Origin: Orientallactaga sibirica
Taxonomy: Eukaryota; Chordata; Mammalia; Rodentia; Dipodidae
Reading direction: 5' to 3'
Assembly: GCA_036365145.1 (NCBI GenBank)
Contig: JAEOAD010000032.1
Location: forward strand, 959,501 to 1,023,500
DNA: 64,000 nt
Part shown: positions 1 through 10,370 of the stretch, piece by piece
How the letters are laid out: each line of letters opens with the position of its first letter
How positions within the stretch are numbered: the first letter of the stretch is position 1
The notes under the pieces: model-generated
Databases searched by the model: none
Told to the model about the DNA's origin: nothing
The model's input: the letters and a program-made list of their open reading frames with translations, nothing else
Position numbers and translations under genes: made by a program

Positions 1-459
1 GGGTAGTATTAACATATGAATATGAACATTAAGTAAATTGCCTACAGGGCAGTTTGGTGATCATAATATATGAATTTGGTCAGGCAAGAGCAGGAGTTAC
101 ACTCCTAATGCTCATGACCTCCCCAACCATAGGCTTTTGATTAGGATTTCAGTACCAGGCATGTACTCCTTCCCATAGAGCCAGTCTCCAATCCAATTAG
201 AGAGCAGTTGGTTTCCCCCATAACAGACATTCCATTATTGCACTAGTTGGCTCATTTGGTCTGGATGGCCAAATTTGAGGCTTGCAGTGTCCACTGTTTA
301 CAACACTGATGGCTTCTGCCTCTCATAAGGCTGCATGCAGTCCAGATTTTTCCAGCTTTCTGTCAGCTGGTCTACAAAGAGGAGGTTTTCAGCTCAGCCA
401 CAGTTTGATTTCATGGTGACCTTGCAGCCCAGGCATGTAAAGTCTTCAGCAATAGGGTC
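1..459 (-). mobile_element. L1 3'-end fragment (antisense)
   Basis: This segment closely resembles 5217-5650 and more distantly 19600-19950, which lies in the 3' part of the large antisense L1, so I read it as L1 3' untranslated DNA on the minus strand. It has no usable coding capacity; the 67-aa frame at 335-538 crosses into the next element. It runs off the left edge and is cut at 459 by an LTR, resuming at 848. Confidence 0.75.
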
Positions 460-847
460 TGTAGCAGACAGCTTCAGGTTCACTGAGATGAACTTCCAGA
501 CCAGGCACAGTTATGGAGGAAGGGATATTATTTATTGAAGCTTACAGATACAGGGGAAGTTCCATAAGGGCAGGAGAAGTGGCCTGCTCGCACAGGACCA
601 GGCAAGAGAGACAAAAAATCCAACCAGGCACTCAGCACACGGAGCAAAATTACAGCCAAAAGACCAGCACACTTCCGGAACTTCTATTAGGCACACTTTG
701 CATATCTTTACAATGGAATCTCAAACCCACCACCACAACTTAAGACTGGCCCCCAGTGACATTGCCTCTAGCAAGGTGATTGCAGATACAAACTATAAAT
801 TAATAAAACACTGAATATATTGGGGGCCATATATTCAAACTACCACA
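460..847 (-). mobile_element. Solo ERVL-MaLR LTR
   Basis: On the minus strand it starts at the TG of a long terminal repeat and ends in CA. It is the same subfamily as 9040-9413 and 17607-18000, sharing the AATAAATAATATCCCTTCC polyadenylation region and the GTTTGCATCTGCAATCACC segment. Flanks GGGTC (455-459) and GCGTC (848-852) are a 5-bp target-site duplication with one change. The related L1 copy at 5641-5660 keeps the uninterrupted sequence, so the insertion boundary is directly visible. No internal retroviral sequence remains. Confidence 0.9.
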
Positions 848-1085
848 GCGTCTTACCATAAATTTTTGGTGGGAAAACAAGAGCCTTGACAATAGCCTGT
901 AATGTTTTGGGGACATCAAGAACCACCCTGGCCAACAACTCACTGGAAGGTATCCCATCCCTGGCACTGAACTTTTTCTAGTAACAGTCTATGGCTTCTG
1001 GGTGTGCCATTATCGAAAAAAAGTAGGTTATCATGTGGCTTATTCACAATGTCCTGAATTTTGAGTCCTTTCCATGTTTATCCTC
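848..1085 (-). mobile_element. L1 3'-end fragment, continuation
   Basis: This is the other half of the L1 fragment split by the LTR. It matches 5654-5865, including the block around GACAATAGCCTGTAATGTTTT and the run ending near TTGAATTTTGA. Confidence 0.75.
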
Positions 1086-1095
1086 CCCCCACACT

Positions 1096-1240
1096 CCTCA
1101 TATATCCCAGTCTCATATATCACAGGCTGACCTTAACTCATTATATAGCTGAGAGTGGCCTTGAACTTCTAATCTTCATGTCTCCACCTCTCAATTGCTA
1201 GGATTATAGGTATGTACCATCATGCCCAGTTTATAAGGCT
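1096..1240 (-). mobile_element. B1 SINE
   Basis: Antisense B1: the minus strand reads a 7SL-like monomer with the reversed marker GCTAGGATTATAGGTATGTACCATCATGCCC. The copy is old and diverged and abuts an ID element. Confidence 0.75.
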
Positions 1241-1312
1241 CTAGGGCTTGAATTTGGGCTTTTGTGCATGCTAGGCAAGCCCTCTACTAGTTACATCCCC
1301 AGCCCAGGCTTT
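1241..1312 (-). mobile_element. ID SINE (tRNA-Ala-like)
   Basis: The reverse complement begins GCTGGGGATGTAACTAGTAG and carries the GCTTGCCTAGCATGC segment typical of rodent ID (BC1-related) elements. It lies directly against the B1 at 1096-1240, possibly as a B1-ID composite. Confidence 0.7.
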
Positions 1313-1369
1313 TTCTTTCTAATATGAGAAGAAAGATGACTTTCTGCTTTTGTTGTTTTCCTTTCTGTT

Positions 1370-1460
1370 TTTTGAGAAAGGGCCTTGCTGTGTAACTCAG
1401 GCTAGCCTTCAATTTGTTTTAACCGCCTACCTGCTGTGATTACAAGCTTGTAACAACATG
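1370..1460 (-). mobile_element. B1 SINE, truncated
   Basis: Antisense poly-T followed by GAGAAAGGGCCTTGCTGTGT, then the diverged 7SL-like middle. The copy is incomplete. Confidence 0.6.
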
Positions 1461-1569
1461 GAGGTAGAATAATGGCTTTCTTGAAATGACTTTTGCTTTT
1501 CTCAAATGTGTAATAAATGATCTCAAACATATCAACTAATGTGTGTAAATCATTAAGGTTATCATCAGC

Positions 1570-1690
1570 ATGTAGCTGTGGTGGCATATCCCTGCATACA
1601 TGTAACCTTAACTAGATAGGCTGAGGAAGGAGAATTGTGAGTTAGAGACCAGCCTGGTCTACATGGTGAACTCCTACTTCAAAAAATAAA
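1570..1690 (+). mobile_element. B1-like SINE
   Basis: Sense copy with GTAGCTGTGGTGGCATATCC, a GAGACCAGCCTGGTCTACAT segment and an A-rich tail. It is an old diverged copy. 1691-1883 is AT-rich with nothing recognisable. Confidence 0.65.
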
Positions 1691-1883
1691 TTAAAGTAAA
1701 AATAGAAATAAAATTACACATATATCATTATCATAATAAAAAATACTAACCACTCAATTAAGGAATAAAATAGTGTCTTTGAAGGTTCCAGTATATTTTT
1801 AGCAACCATATGATGCAATCTCTTGTTTTGTTGTTGTTTGATTATAGACTTTGTTAATGTTTATTAAAAGTGACGTTTTAAAG

Positions 1884-2169
1884 TCTGGGGATATTGCTGA
1901 GTAGTAGGTAAATTGTTTGTCATATAAGCCTGAGGACATGAGTTCAAATTACCAGCATCCATATAAAATGCCAGATACATGGTACAAGTGCTGGAGAGGC
2001 AGAAACATGAGAAACCCTAGGGTTTTTGGCATCTTCACTTGTCTAGACAAACTGATGAGATCTGTGTTCAATGAAAGGGACCTTGTCTCATAAATATAAT
2101 GTAAAGAAAGAATAGAGGAAAACATCTGATATTGATCTCTGGCCTCCACATTCATGTGTATGCACATCA
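1884..2169 (+). mobile_element. B4 SINE, 5' part
   Basis: Composite B4: a tRNA-like head (GAGTTCAAATTACCAGCATCC), a B1-like middle and the end segment CTCTGGCCTCCACATTCATG. A MaLR LTR interrupts the tail at 2170, and the CA-rich tail resumes at 2493-2560. Confidence 0.75.
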
Positions 2170-2492
2170 TGCTAGTGTGAATGAGACATCACCCCTGTGT
2201 TTTCAATGCTTGGTTCCCCACTTTTTTTTTTTTTTTTGGTAACACATTTTGGAGATGGAGCCTTGCTGGAAGAGGTGTGTTACTGAAGATGTGTTACTTG
2301 GCCTGTGATAACCATAGAACTCCCCCATGCCAGAGCTACTTCACCCAGATACGTGACCGCTTCCTACTTATGCCATGCTCTTCATGCCATGACAATGCTC
2401 TCCTCAAGACTATACGCTAAAATAAATCCTTATCTCCTGTCAAGTGCTTTCAGTTGGGAATTTTGTCCTAGCAATGAAAGGTATCTATAACA
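2170..2492 (+). mobile_element. ERVL-MaLR LTR (MT/ORR1-like)
   Basis: Starts TGCTAGTGTGAATGAGAC, has the GGAGCCTTGCTGGAAGAGG block, a late AAAATAAATCC polyadenylation signal, and ends near TATAACA. It sits inside the B4 tail. No clean target-site duplication is visible. A T-run at 2221-2239 expanded inside it. Confidence 0.75.
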
Positions 2493-2560
2493 CTCGTGCA
2501 CATACACACATCCCATACCCCCAAAATACATACAGGCACACCATGTACACATATGCAAAA
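2493..2560 (+). mobile_element. B4 SINE tail, continuation
   Basis: CA-rich B4 tail (CACATACACACATCCC) stranded downstream of the inserted LTR. Confidence 0.6.
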
Positions 2561-2621
2561 ATATATCAAACTTATTTTTTTAAAAAATATTTTAAAATAA
2601 TATTTTAAAATATTGAAAACA

Positions 2622-2825
2622 GGGCTGAAGAGAAGGCTTAGTGATTAAGGCACATGCCTGTAAAGCCTAAGGACCGTGGTTCTATTCCCCAGGTCCCACA
2701 TAGGCCAGAAGCACAAGGGGGTGCACACATCTGGAGTTCATTTGCAGTGGCTGGAGGCCCCAGTGTGTGCATTCTCACTCTCCCTCTCTCTCCTTCCCTC
2801 TCTCTGTCTCTAATAAGTAAAAATA
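2622..2825 (+). mobile_element. tRNA-derived SINE (jerboa-type), full length
   Basis: Reference example of the dominant SINE here. It has a tRNA-like head with an A-box-like GGCTTAGTGATTAAGG and a B-box-like GTGGTTCTATTCCCC, a central block CACAAGGGGGTGCACACATC, then GCAGTGGCTGGAGGCCC, a (CT)n tract and an A-rich tail. A perfect 15-bp target-site duplication, AAAATATTGAAAACA, lies at 2607-2621 and 2826-2840. Frames of 74 and 103 aa here are SINE read-through. 2841-3110 is AT-rich with nothing recognised. Confidence 0.95.
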
Positions 2826-3110
2826 AAATATTGAAAACAATAAAGAATAAAATGAATAATTTTAATGCCAAGCAGTGAACACTTAATCTTTTGTGCATTT
2901 CCAGGTTTATTTTGGGGTAGATAGGATTAAGTTTATCAAATATAATCATACTTTTTTAGCTTGAGCTTTAAAATGGTTATGAATAATTTTCTATTGCCCA
3001 ATGTCAAATATCAAATATTATATATCTTGTGACAGTTTTTAATTATTTTTATGAGAGAGTTTTGATAGTTAAAGTGTAAATTGATGGGTATAAATTTTTA
3101 GTAACTATTT

Positions 3111-3725
3111 TTTAAATTTTTTGATTGACAACTTCTACACTTACAGACAATAAAGCATGATACTTCCCTCCCCTCCCCCACTTCCCCTTCACAACCCCAC
3201 TCTCCATCATATCCCCTCCCTCTCTCCATTAGTCTCTCTTTTATTTTGATGTCATTGTCTTTTTCTCCTATAATGAGGGTCTTGTGAAGGTAGTGCTAGG
3301 CACTGTGAGGTCATGGATATTGAGGCCAATTTCGTCTGGACAGTTGCATTGTAAGGAGTCGTACCCTTCCTTTGGCTCTTACATTCTTTCTGCCACCTCT
3401 TCCTCAATGGACCCTGAGCCTTGGAGGGTGTGATAGAGATGTTTCAGTGCTGAGAACTCCTCCGTCCCTTCTCAGCACTATGTTGGCTTTTGGGTCATCC
3501 CAGTAGTCATCACCATCTAAAAAGAGAAGCTTCTCTAACCAGAAGTGAGAGTAGCATTAATACATAAATATGAACTTTAAGTGTAGTGCTTTCAAGGCAG
3601 TTTGGATAGAATAATATATGCATTTAGCCAGACAATAGCAAGCTTAATACCCCTAAGGCTCATGATCTCCCTTGCCTAACTAAGTATTTTTAAATAGGTT
3701 TCAGAGATGTGGAACAATGTATAAT
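3111..3725 (-). mobile_element. L1 3'-end fragment (antisense)
   Basis: Closely matches 4783-5330, sharing the pyrimidine-rich CTTCCCTCCCCTCCCCCAC tract and the GGAGGGTGTGATAGAGATG block. It has the same orientation as its neighbours. 3726-3894 between the copies is not confidently assigned. Confidence 0.7.
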
Positions 3726-3894
3726 TTCTTTTAAAAAAATTAACCTATATTTATTTCAGCTTATTGGCTTCTGTTATTTCTGTGAATCTACAAATTTTGC
3801 ACAGTGCAGATGATATGAACATTTTGCCTATTTTTTAAAGTTAATTGTGAACTTTACCGTGTGAACATATTGCATATTGGTCATATTCCTGATT

Positions 3895-4505
3895 GGGTTA
3901 TACTCTTATGTTCTCTCTCCTTCACCCTTGTTCAACTGAGGGTCCTCTTAAGCTGGGTTATAAATGTTCACTGTGGGGGAGGCAGAGGTAGGAGGATTGC
4001 CATGAGTTCAAAGCCACCCTGAGACTACAAAGTGAATACCAGGTCAGCCTAGGCTATGGTGAGACTGTACCTCAAAATAAAAAAATAAATTAATTAATTA
4101 ATTAAATAAATAAATAAATAAATATTCCCTGTGAGTTCATGAATGGCACCGTCACTCTCTGTGGGGGAAACACTGCCTTAGGACACTCCTCCCGACCCTA
4201 TGACTCTTCGATTCCTTCCCCCATCTTCTGCAATGTTCCCTGAGCCTTGGAAGGTGTGTCATAAGTCTTCTTTAGTGTTGAGCTCTCAGCAGCCTCTGAT
4301 TTTCTGTTTTGATGAGTTTTGAGTCTCTGTAGTATCTATTGCCTTCTCCCTGGAGGAGGTTCTCAAGCTAGCAGTGAGAGAAACACCTACATTTAATTGG
4401 TCACTTCCTCTGCAATGTTTCCTGGGCCCTGGCACATGTGATCGAGTTGACTAGTCCTGTGCTAGGCAGTTGACTTTCTTTCCCTGTTCTGTGGATGTAT
4501 CAATC
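3895..4505 (-). mobile_element. L1 3'-end fragment with B1 insertion
   Basis: A third antisense L1 3' segment, with a TTCCCTGAGCCTTGGAAGG block related to 3411-3440 and 5080-5100. A 5'-truncated B1 interrupts it at 3976-4120. Confidence 0.6.
3976..4120 (+). mobile_element. B1 SINE, 5' truncated
   Basis: Starts at GGGAGGCAGAGGTAGGAGG and continues through GCCACCCTGAGACTAC and AGCCTAGGCTATGGTGAGAC into an (AAATAAAT)n tail. A duplication of about 13 bp with two mismatches flanks it (AATGTTCACTGTG 3963-3975 and AATATTCCCTGTG 4121-4133). Confidence 0.8.
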
Positions 4506-4517
4506 TTTTTAAAATAT

Positions 4518-4552
<35 letters not shown>

Positions 4553-4734
4553 TTTGAAAGAGAGAAAAATACAGAACTAGACAGGTAGAAAGAGAGAATG
4601 GGTGCTCCAGGGCCTCCAGCTACTGCAAACAAACTCCAGATGTGTATGCCCCCTTGTGCTTCTGGCTTACATGGGTCCTGAGGAGTCCAACCTCACAGGC
4701 AAGCACCTTAGCTGCTAAGCCATCTTTCCAGCCC
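4506..4734 (-). mobile_element. tRNA-derived SINE (jerboa-type)
   Basis: Antisense full-length copy: a (TTTA)n tail complement at 4513-4553, the AG-rich tract, CTCCAGGGCCTCCAGC, and the head complement GCTAAGCCATCTTTCCAGCCC. Confidence 0.9.
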
Positions 4735-4764
4735 TATAATATACTTTTTAATGATTTTTAATTT

Positions 4765-5865
4765 TTTTTGATTTATTTTTATTTTTATTTTTTATTGACA
4801 CCTTCTATACTTACAGTCAATAAACCATGATATTTCCCTCCCCTCCCCCATTCCCCTTCAGAACTCCACTCTCCATCATATCCCTTCCCTTTCTCCATTA
4901 GTCTTTCTTTTAATTTGATGTCATTTTCTTTTTCCCCTATTATGAAGGTCTTGTGAAGGTATTGCTAGTGAAGTCATGGATATTGAGGCCAATTTCTGTC
5001 TGGACAGTTGCATTGTAAGGGGTCATCCCCTTCCTTTGCCTCTTACACTCTTTCCACCCCCTTTTCCCCAATGGACCCTGAGGCTTGGAGGGTGTGATAG
5101 GGATGTTTCAGTGCTGGACACTCCTCCGTCCCTTCTTCTCAGCACTCTGTTGCCTTTCGGGTCATCCCAGTGGTCATCGCCATCTGAAAAGAGAAGCTTC
5201 TCTAACCAGAAGTGAGAATAGCATTAATATGTGAATATGAACATTAAGAGTAGTGCTTTCAGGACAGTTTGATGGGAATAATATATACTTTTAGCCAGAC
5301 AAGAGCAGGCTTTATACTCCTAAGGCTCATGACCTTCCCTGCCATAGTCCTTTGATCAGATTTTTCAGTACCAGGCATGTATTCCCTCCCATAGAGCAGG
5401 CATTCAGTCCAATTAGAGAGCAGTTGGTTTGTCCAAGAGCAGACATGCCACTATTGCACCCATTTGGTCATTTGGCCTGTGTGGCTAAACTTTTCACCAC
5501 TGATAATTTCTGTCTCTCATACGGCTGCATGCAGTGCAGCTTTTTCCAGCTTTCAGTTGGCTGGTCTACAGGGAGAAGGTTTTCTGCTCAACACCAGCTT
5601 GATTTTTCAGTGACCTTGCTGCTCAGGCAAGTGGGGTCTTCAGAAATAGGGTCTTACCACCTGTTTCTCAAGGGAAACCAAGGGCCTTGGCAATAGCCTG
5701 TAATATTTTGGAGGCAACTTCCCTGACCAACAACTCATTGGAAGGTATCCCACCCCTGGCACTGAAAATTTTCTAGTACCAATCTATGGCTTCTGGATGT
5801 GCCATTATTCATAAAAGTAGGTTTACATAAGTCTTATTCAGAATATCTTGAATTTTGATTGACCC
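4765..5865 (-). mobile_element. L1 3'-end fragment (longest of the left cluster)
   Basis: Covers the segments seen separately at 3111-3725 and 1-459/848-1085, so it acts as the reference for the left cluster. It contains the empty target site for the MaLR LTR at 5649-5653. The 114-aa frame at 5352-5696 is antisense to L1 non-coding DNA and is not a gene. Confidence 0.75.
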
Positions 5866-6056
5866 TCCCCCTGCCTTTCTTTAAAGAGAATGAGCATGTT
5901 AGCATGGGCATACCAGGGCCTGGTGCCTTTGCAAACAAACGCCAAACACATGCACAGCTTTGTGTATCTGGCTTTATGTGGATAACGGAGAATTAAACCC
6001 AGGCCCTCAGGCTTTGCAAGCAAGCACCTTTTACCTCTGAGCCATCTCTCTAGCCT
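5866..6056 (-). mobile_element. tRNA-derived SINE, diverged
   Basis: Antisense copy recognised by GTGTATCTGGCTTTATGTGG and the head complement GAGCCATCTCTCTAGCC. The (CT)n tract is nearly lost, so the copy is old. Confidence 0.75.
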
Positions 6057-7165
6057 ATTTTTTTAAAATGATCTTTAAAAATCACCCTTTGAAACAGTCA
6101 CACTGTTTCCCTCCTCTGTTATAGACAGATACAATATTGCCTATTTTTGTTTTTTTGTTTGTTGGTACCTGTACTTTTAACTAACATTCTTAAAATTCAC
6201 AGTTACTAAATTATTTTCTAAAAGTTAGGCAGTGAGAGTAACAGTGAAAAATCAATTAAAGTCTTTGTTCTCAATGGGGTAGTGAATTGCTTCAGACATG
6301 ATAGTGGAAGGAGGCTGATGTGGAGCTGTTTTATGTCAGACGTTACAATGTCAGCTGAAATTTTCACAGAAAATAACTAAGCACATAAACTGTACTTCCA
6401 CGGCATCCATACCATTCATTATTCTTGTTTCAGTTAACCTTTCATCGTTCTATTTTTTTTTCTTAATCTGACATTTTGAGCACTGCAGAACAAAGTTAAA
6501 ATGACAGATATTTATTAAGTGCATGGCATGTGCAGCTAATAGGGACAGGGCATTTTGCATTTATAGCTGCAGCTGCCACAAAGGGATTCTGCTGATAGTG
6601 GGTGGCGTTGATGGGGAAGAAAGAAGACAGAAGAGAAATTTGATTTGCGAAAATGTACAAATTCAATAAAGAGCATTTGTAAAGCCAAATAGGAAATACA
6701 TTTAGATTTTCTTCATATTTAAGTTGTTTTTGTGACACCATTATCAACTGTAGCAGCAGGAGGAGGTCAAGAAAAAGCTCACCTCGGGATGCCAAAAAGG
6801 TTTCAAGAAGTGGGAATTTAAGATAATATGGCCAGGGAGTTTGGAAATGTGTATGGGGGAAACTACTGGCCTGGTTTTTATGACCTTGCATTTTAAATAT
6901 TTTATTGTGCCAACTATTTTGTAATCTTTTCTGTATACACTATCTTAATAGTGCAAAGCACACTGAATGCTTGGCATGTAAAAACTATGGAGGGATATTA
7001 TTCAAGTTTATAGTCCAGCCAATATTTCAAAATTTTCTGTTCATACCAGGATCTGGAGTCTTGCTTCTTCCATGAATACATCACATCATGGCCCATTTAC
7101 CCCGGCCAGATATGCCAATCAGCCATCTTTTTTCACATCTACTTTCCGAAACAGAGCTAGGCTTG
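6057..7165. other. Single-copy DNA, no gene recognised
   Basis: No repeat family is recognised across this 1.1-kb stretch. A 131-aa minus-strand frame at 6496-6891 shows no domain, no repeated pattern and no plausible splice context; I treat it as chance. Confidence 0.5.
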
Positions 7166-7345
7166 TGTTCACTAATGAATACAATGGAAGATATACATGC
7201 TTTTAAAAATCAAAATACATAATCATCTTCATAGACATCGAAAGGACTTTTGATAAAGTTCAATATATCTTCATGATAAAAGTTCTGAAGAAACTAGGTG
7301 TAGAAGGAACACATTTGAATATGGTAAAGGCTAGGTATTTTTTTT
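7166..7345 (+). pseudogene. L1 ORF2 reverse-transcriptase fragment
   Basis: Sense-strand translation near 7222-7330 gives FIDIERTFDKVQY followed by FMIKVLKKLGVEG, which matches the L1 reverse-transcriptase motif A region (the catalytic Asp and the AFDK-like segment). Only about 60 codons survive; a T-run at 7340-7356 ends the similarity. It is non-functional. Confidence 0.8.
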
Positions 7346-8394
7346 TTTTTTTTTAGAGGATGACAGACAACACACAGGAAAAAATCGGCTAGAATCTGTG
7401 AGGGGAAAACAGGGGTAGTTGGATAACAGCTATTCCAAGAAGTGATGGCAGAAATCTCTAATTTCAGCACCAAAGTAAAATAAGAAATTTTGCAGAACAG
7501 CACAGAAGGAGAGACGGTCCTAAGTCTGTTTCTTAGAGCTTAGCCTCCTCCTTGGGGAGTGGGAGGAAGTGCAAACTACAGATGGCCAGAAACAGTGCTT
7601 ATGACAGAGCCTCAGAAAACAGCAGTGCGTGAGAGAGAGATATAAAAGCCATGTGTAATGGCTTACCAGCAGGGAGGGAGGCTGTAGAAGAAAACCTCTC
7701 AGCAGCAAAGTGATAAGCCATTGTAAATGACTCTTGATAAATCAGTGCCTTGGTGACCCAAGAGGAAAATGACCCTTCCTCAACCACATATGCCAACCCA
7801 CATGCTGGTGGAACCCAGAACAAGCATGAAGGGAATGCACTCTGACACCTGGCATGCAAGTGACCTCCAGACAGCAGGTGGGAATCCTTGAGCCATAAGT
7901 GAGCAGTATTCAGCATGTTGGAAACCTGTTCTGAGCCACCGTTTAGACTGGAACACATCCCTGAACACATGCCTTGTCATCAGGAAGGACACCCAGGAAC
8001 ATGACCAGCACTGACCACCTAGCCCGTGACAGACCTCTCCGAGATGTAATTGGCATCTGTGAGTCAGTGAATAAGTTTTAGGAGGCAAAACTGGAAGCGG
8101 TATCCAGGGAAGAGACCATTTTCAGATGCTTCAAGTCCCACCCATATCTCCTTCCTTTTCTACGTCTATAATTTAATAGCTAATATCAATTTAGCAGGCA
8201 AGTCCTGCTCTGTTCTCATTTTCTCCTTTCTTTCTTTTGTCTTTTTTTCTTTTCCTTTTCATCAACTAATTCAAAGACTTCAGGCTACCAGAAAGCAAAG
8301 TGTCTGCCTGCCTCAACCTCCTCACAGCTGAAATTGTCTTGGGAAGTACCTGATTTCTTTTATTTACTTTTATCTTTTACTTACTTTTTAAACT
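7346..8394. other. Single-copy DNA, no gene recognised
   Basis: About 1 kb of moderately GC-balanced sequence with overlapping minus-strand frames of 62, 123 and 102 aa (7520-8088). They share no recognisable family. Several frames being open at once suggests low stop density rather than coding constraint. Confidence 0.45.
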
Positions 8395-9034
8395 TTATTT
8401 CATTTTTTTAAAATTTAAGAACAGAAATCACATGATCACCTCAGTAGATGCACAAAATCCCTTGACAAAATCCAACATTACTTTATGATTTAAAAAAAAA
8501 AAAAAAAGACTGATGGGACTGGATAAAGAGCATATTTCAAGAAAATAAAGAGTATATATAATCTCAAACCCATAGTCACCATCCTTCTGAATACAGAAAA
8601 ACTAGAAGCATATTCACTAAGATCCGGAACAAGCCAAGGGTGTCCACTCTCTACACTTCTGTTCAGAATAGTACTTGACATCTTAGCTAAAACAACAAGA
8701 CAAGGGAAAGAAGTAAAAGAGAGATACAAATTGAAAAGGAAGAAGTCAAGCTATCCTTACTTGCAGATGTTACAATGCTACATATAACAGGCCATAAAGA
8801 TTCCATTAGAAAACTCCTTAAGCTGCTAAATACGTTCAGCAAAGTGGAAGGATATACACAAATTAACACAGACAAAAATGAAGAGCCTTCTTATATTCCA
8901 GTGACAAGCATACTGAGATGGCATCATACCCCAAAGATTACTGCAGCACTCTTCCTGACAGCCAAGTTATAGGTTAAGTCTTGGTGTCCATGAAGAGAAG
9001 AATGGATAAAGACAGCGTGCCATATATGCATAGT
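8395..9034 (+). pseudogene. L1 ORF2 fragment (reverse transcriptase to 3' part)
   Basis: Starts with a second copy of the motif A region (about 8432-8490), then reads GTSQGCPLSTLLFRIVL and a motif C equivalent LLADVTMLH (about 8748-8780), where the second catalytic Asp is Val. It continues through KLLKLLNTFSKVEGY toward the ORF2 C-terminal side. An A-run at 8491-8507 and frame changes break it. It starts at the same motif as 7166-7345, so the two are separate insertions or a duplication. The MaLR LTR at 9040 cuts its downstream part. Confidence 0.8.
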
Positions 9035-9039
9035 GGTGC

Positions 9040-9413
9040 TGTGGTAGTCCCCCAATATATTCAGTGTTTTATTAGTTATAGTTTGCATCTGCAATCACCT
9101 GGCTAGAGACAATGTCACTGGGGGCCGGTCTTAAGGTGTTAATGGTGGGTTTGAGATTCCATTGTAAAGATATGCAAATGTGCCTGGCAGGAGTTCCTGA
9201 AGTGTGCTGTGTGACCTTTTGGCTGTCGTTTTGCTCTGTGTGCTGTGGTGGCTGGTTGGCTTTCTCTCTCTCTGTTTGGCCCTATGAAAGCAGGCTGCTT
9301 TTCCTGCCTTTATGGAACTTCCCCTGGATCTGTAAGCTTCAATAAATAATATCCCTTCCTCCATAACTGTGCCTGGGAAGTTCATCTCAGCGAACCTGAA
9401 GCTGTCTGCTACA
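9040..9413 (+). mobile_element. Solo ERVL-MaLR LTR with intact TSD
   Basis: A TG...CA element flanked by a perfect 5-bp target-site duplication GGTGC (9035-9039 and 9414-9418). It carries the AATAAATAATATCCC signal near its 3' end. Compared with 17607-18000 it lacks about a dozen bases just inside the 5' end. Frames of 77 and 111 aa here are LTR artefacts. The L1-like context continues at 9419-9470. Confidence 0.95.
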
Positions 9414-9469
9414 GGTGCTTTATGTGACATATAAGCATAGTGGTATTTTAGCAGACATATATGCATTTT

Positions 9470-9921
9470 CTTAGTGTTAATGAATGCTGAAATTTTTCTT
9501 TATGCATTGCTTTAGCCTTATGACAAAATGGTTAGATATATATTATTGCCTAATTGGAGGATACAGCCCTAATATTATAGAAACTAACTCTTAGATTTGT
9601 TTGCCCAGGAGTGAAATATTGCTTTATAGAGGAGATACTGAAAGAAGGAACACTAAGGAACATTAACCTTTTGGAATGGTTTACCCACGAGTGAGCTAGC
9701 TGCTTCTAAGAGCAGAGTCTGAGGGGGTGGGGGAACCTGACCCTTGGAATAATTTAAACCAAGGGTGACCTTGCTGTTTCTGCTCTCACCAACAGCAATA
9801 TGTGAACAAGTTGAACATGCATGGGCAAAGGGCAAAGAACTTTTTAGCATTCAATAATCTTTTACACCTTTGTTTTAAGAAGGGATTTAGGGGTATGACC
9901 TGTTGGAATCTGCTAATCTGG
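9470..9921. other. Single-copy DNA, no gene recognised
   Basis: No repeat or coding similarity seen. It contains a G-run around 9722-9732. Confidence 0.4.

Positions 9922-9963
<42 letters not shown>
9922..9963 (+). repeat. (CA)n microsatellite
   Basis: About 20 uninterrupted AC units. It produces spurious His-Thr and Cys-Val frames on both strands. 9964-10107 is unassigned. Confidence 0.98.
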
Positions 9964-9966
<3 letters not shown>

Positions 9967-10122
9967 CCCATTCACAAATGGAATTGCACTGTGCCCACAT
10001 GCTTCCTTCAACAGATCTGTGGTCGTTCTGTGGACAATTCATTACTGATTGTGTGGTCTTCAATGCTACTGTCAGCACTTCTCCCAAATGTGTGTTTGTT
10101 CTGAGTCAAGAGTAAGCAGGTC

Positions 10123-10355
10123 GGGTTGGAGAGATGGCGTAGTGGTTAAACGCTTGCCTGTGAAGCCTAAGGACCGCAGTTCGAAGCTGATTCTCCAAGA
10201 CCCACGTAAGCCAGATGCACAAGGGGCGCACGCATCTGGAGTTCGTTTGCAGTGGCTGGAGGCCCTGGTGCGCTCATTCTTTCTCTCTCTACCTGCCTAT
10301 TTCTGTATTTCTCTCTCTCAAATAAATAAATAAGTAATAAAATATTTTTAAAAAA
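10123..10355 (+). mobile_element. tRNA-derived SINE (jerboa-type), young-looking copy
   Basis: Full-length copy with the central block CACAAGGGGCGCACGCATC retaining CpGs, and an AAATAAATAAATAAGT tail. A perfect 15-bp target-site duplication AAGAGTAAGCAGGTC lies at 10108-10122 and 10356-10370. The retained CpGs suggest a relatively recent insertion. Confidence 0.97.
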
Positions 10356-10370
10356 AAGAGTAAGCAGGTC

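Noticed and set aside
2622..2700. tRNA-gene-like A and B boxes
   Set aside because: They belong to the head of the repeated tRNA-derived SINE, seen in dozens of copies with SINE bodies and target duplications; not a functional tRNA gene.
5352..5696. 114-aa plus-strand frame
   Set aside because: Antisense to L1 3' non-coding DNA; a homologous stretch at 335-538 lacks the same frame structure.
7520..8088. Overlapping minus-strand frames of 62, 123 and 102 aa
   Set aside because: No recognisable family, several frames open at once, no splice or start context; likely chance.
9786..10115. His-Thr and Cys-Val repeat frames
   Set aside because: Translations of the (CA)n tract on both strands.
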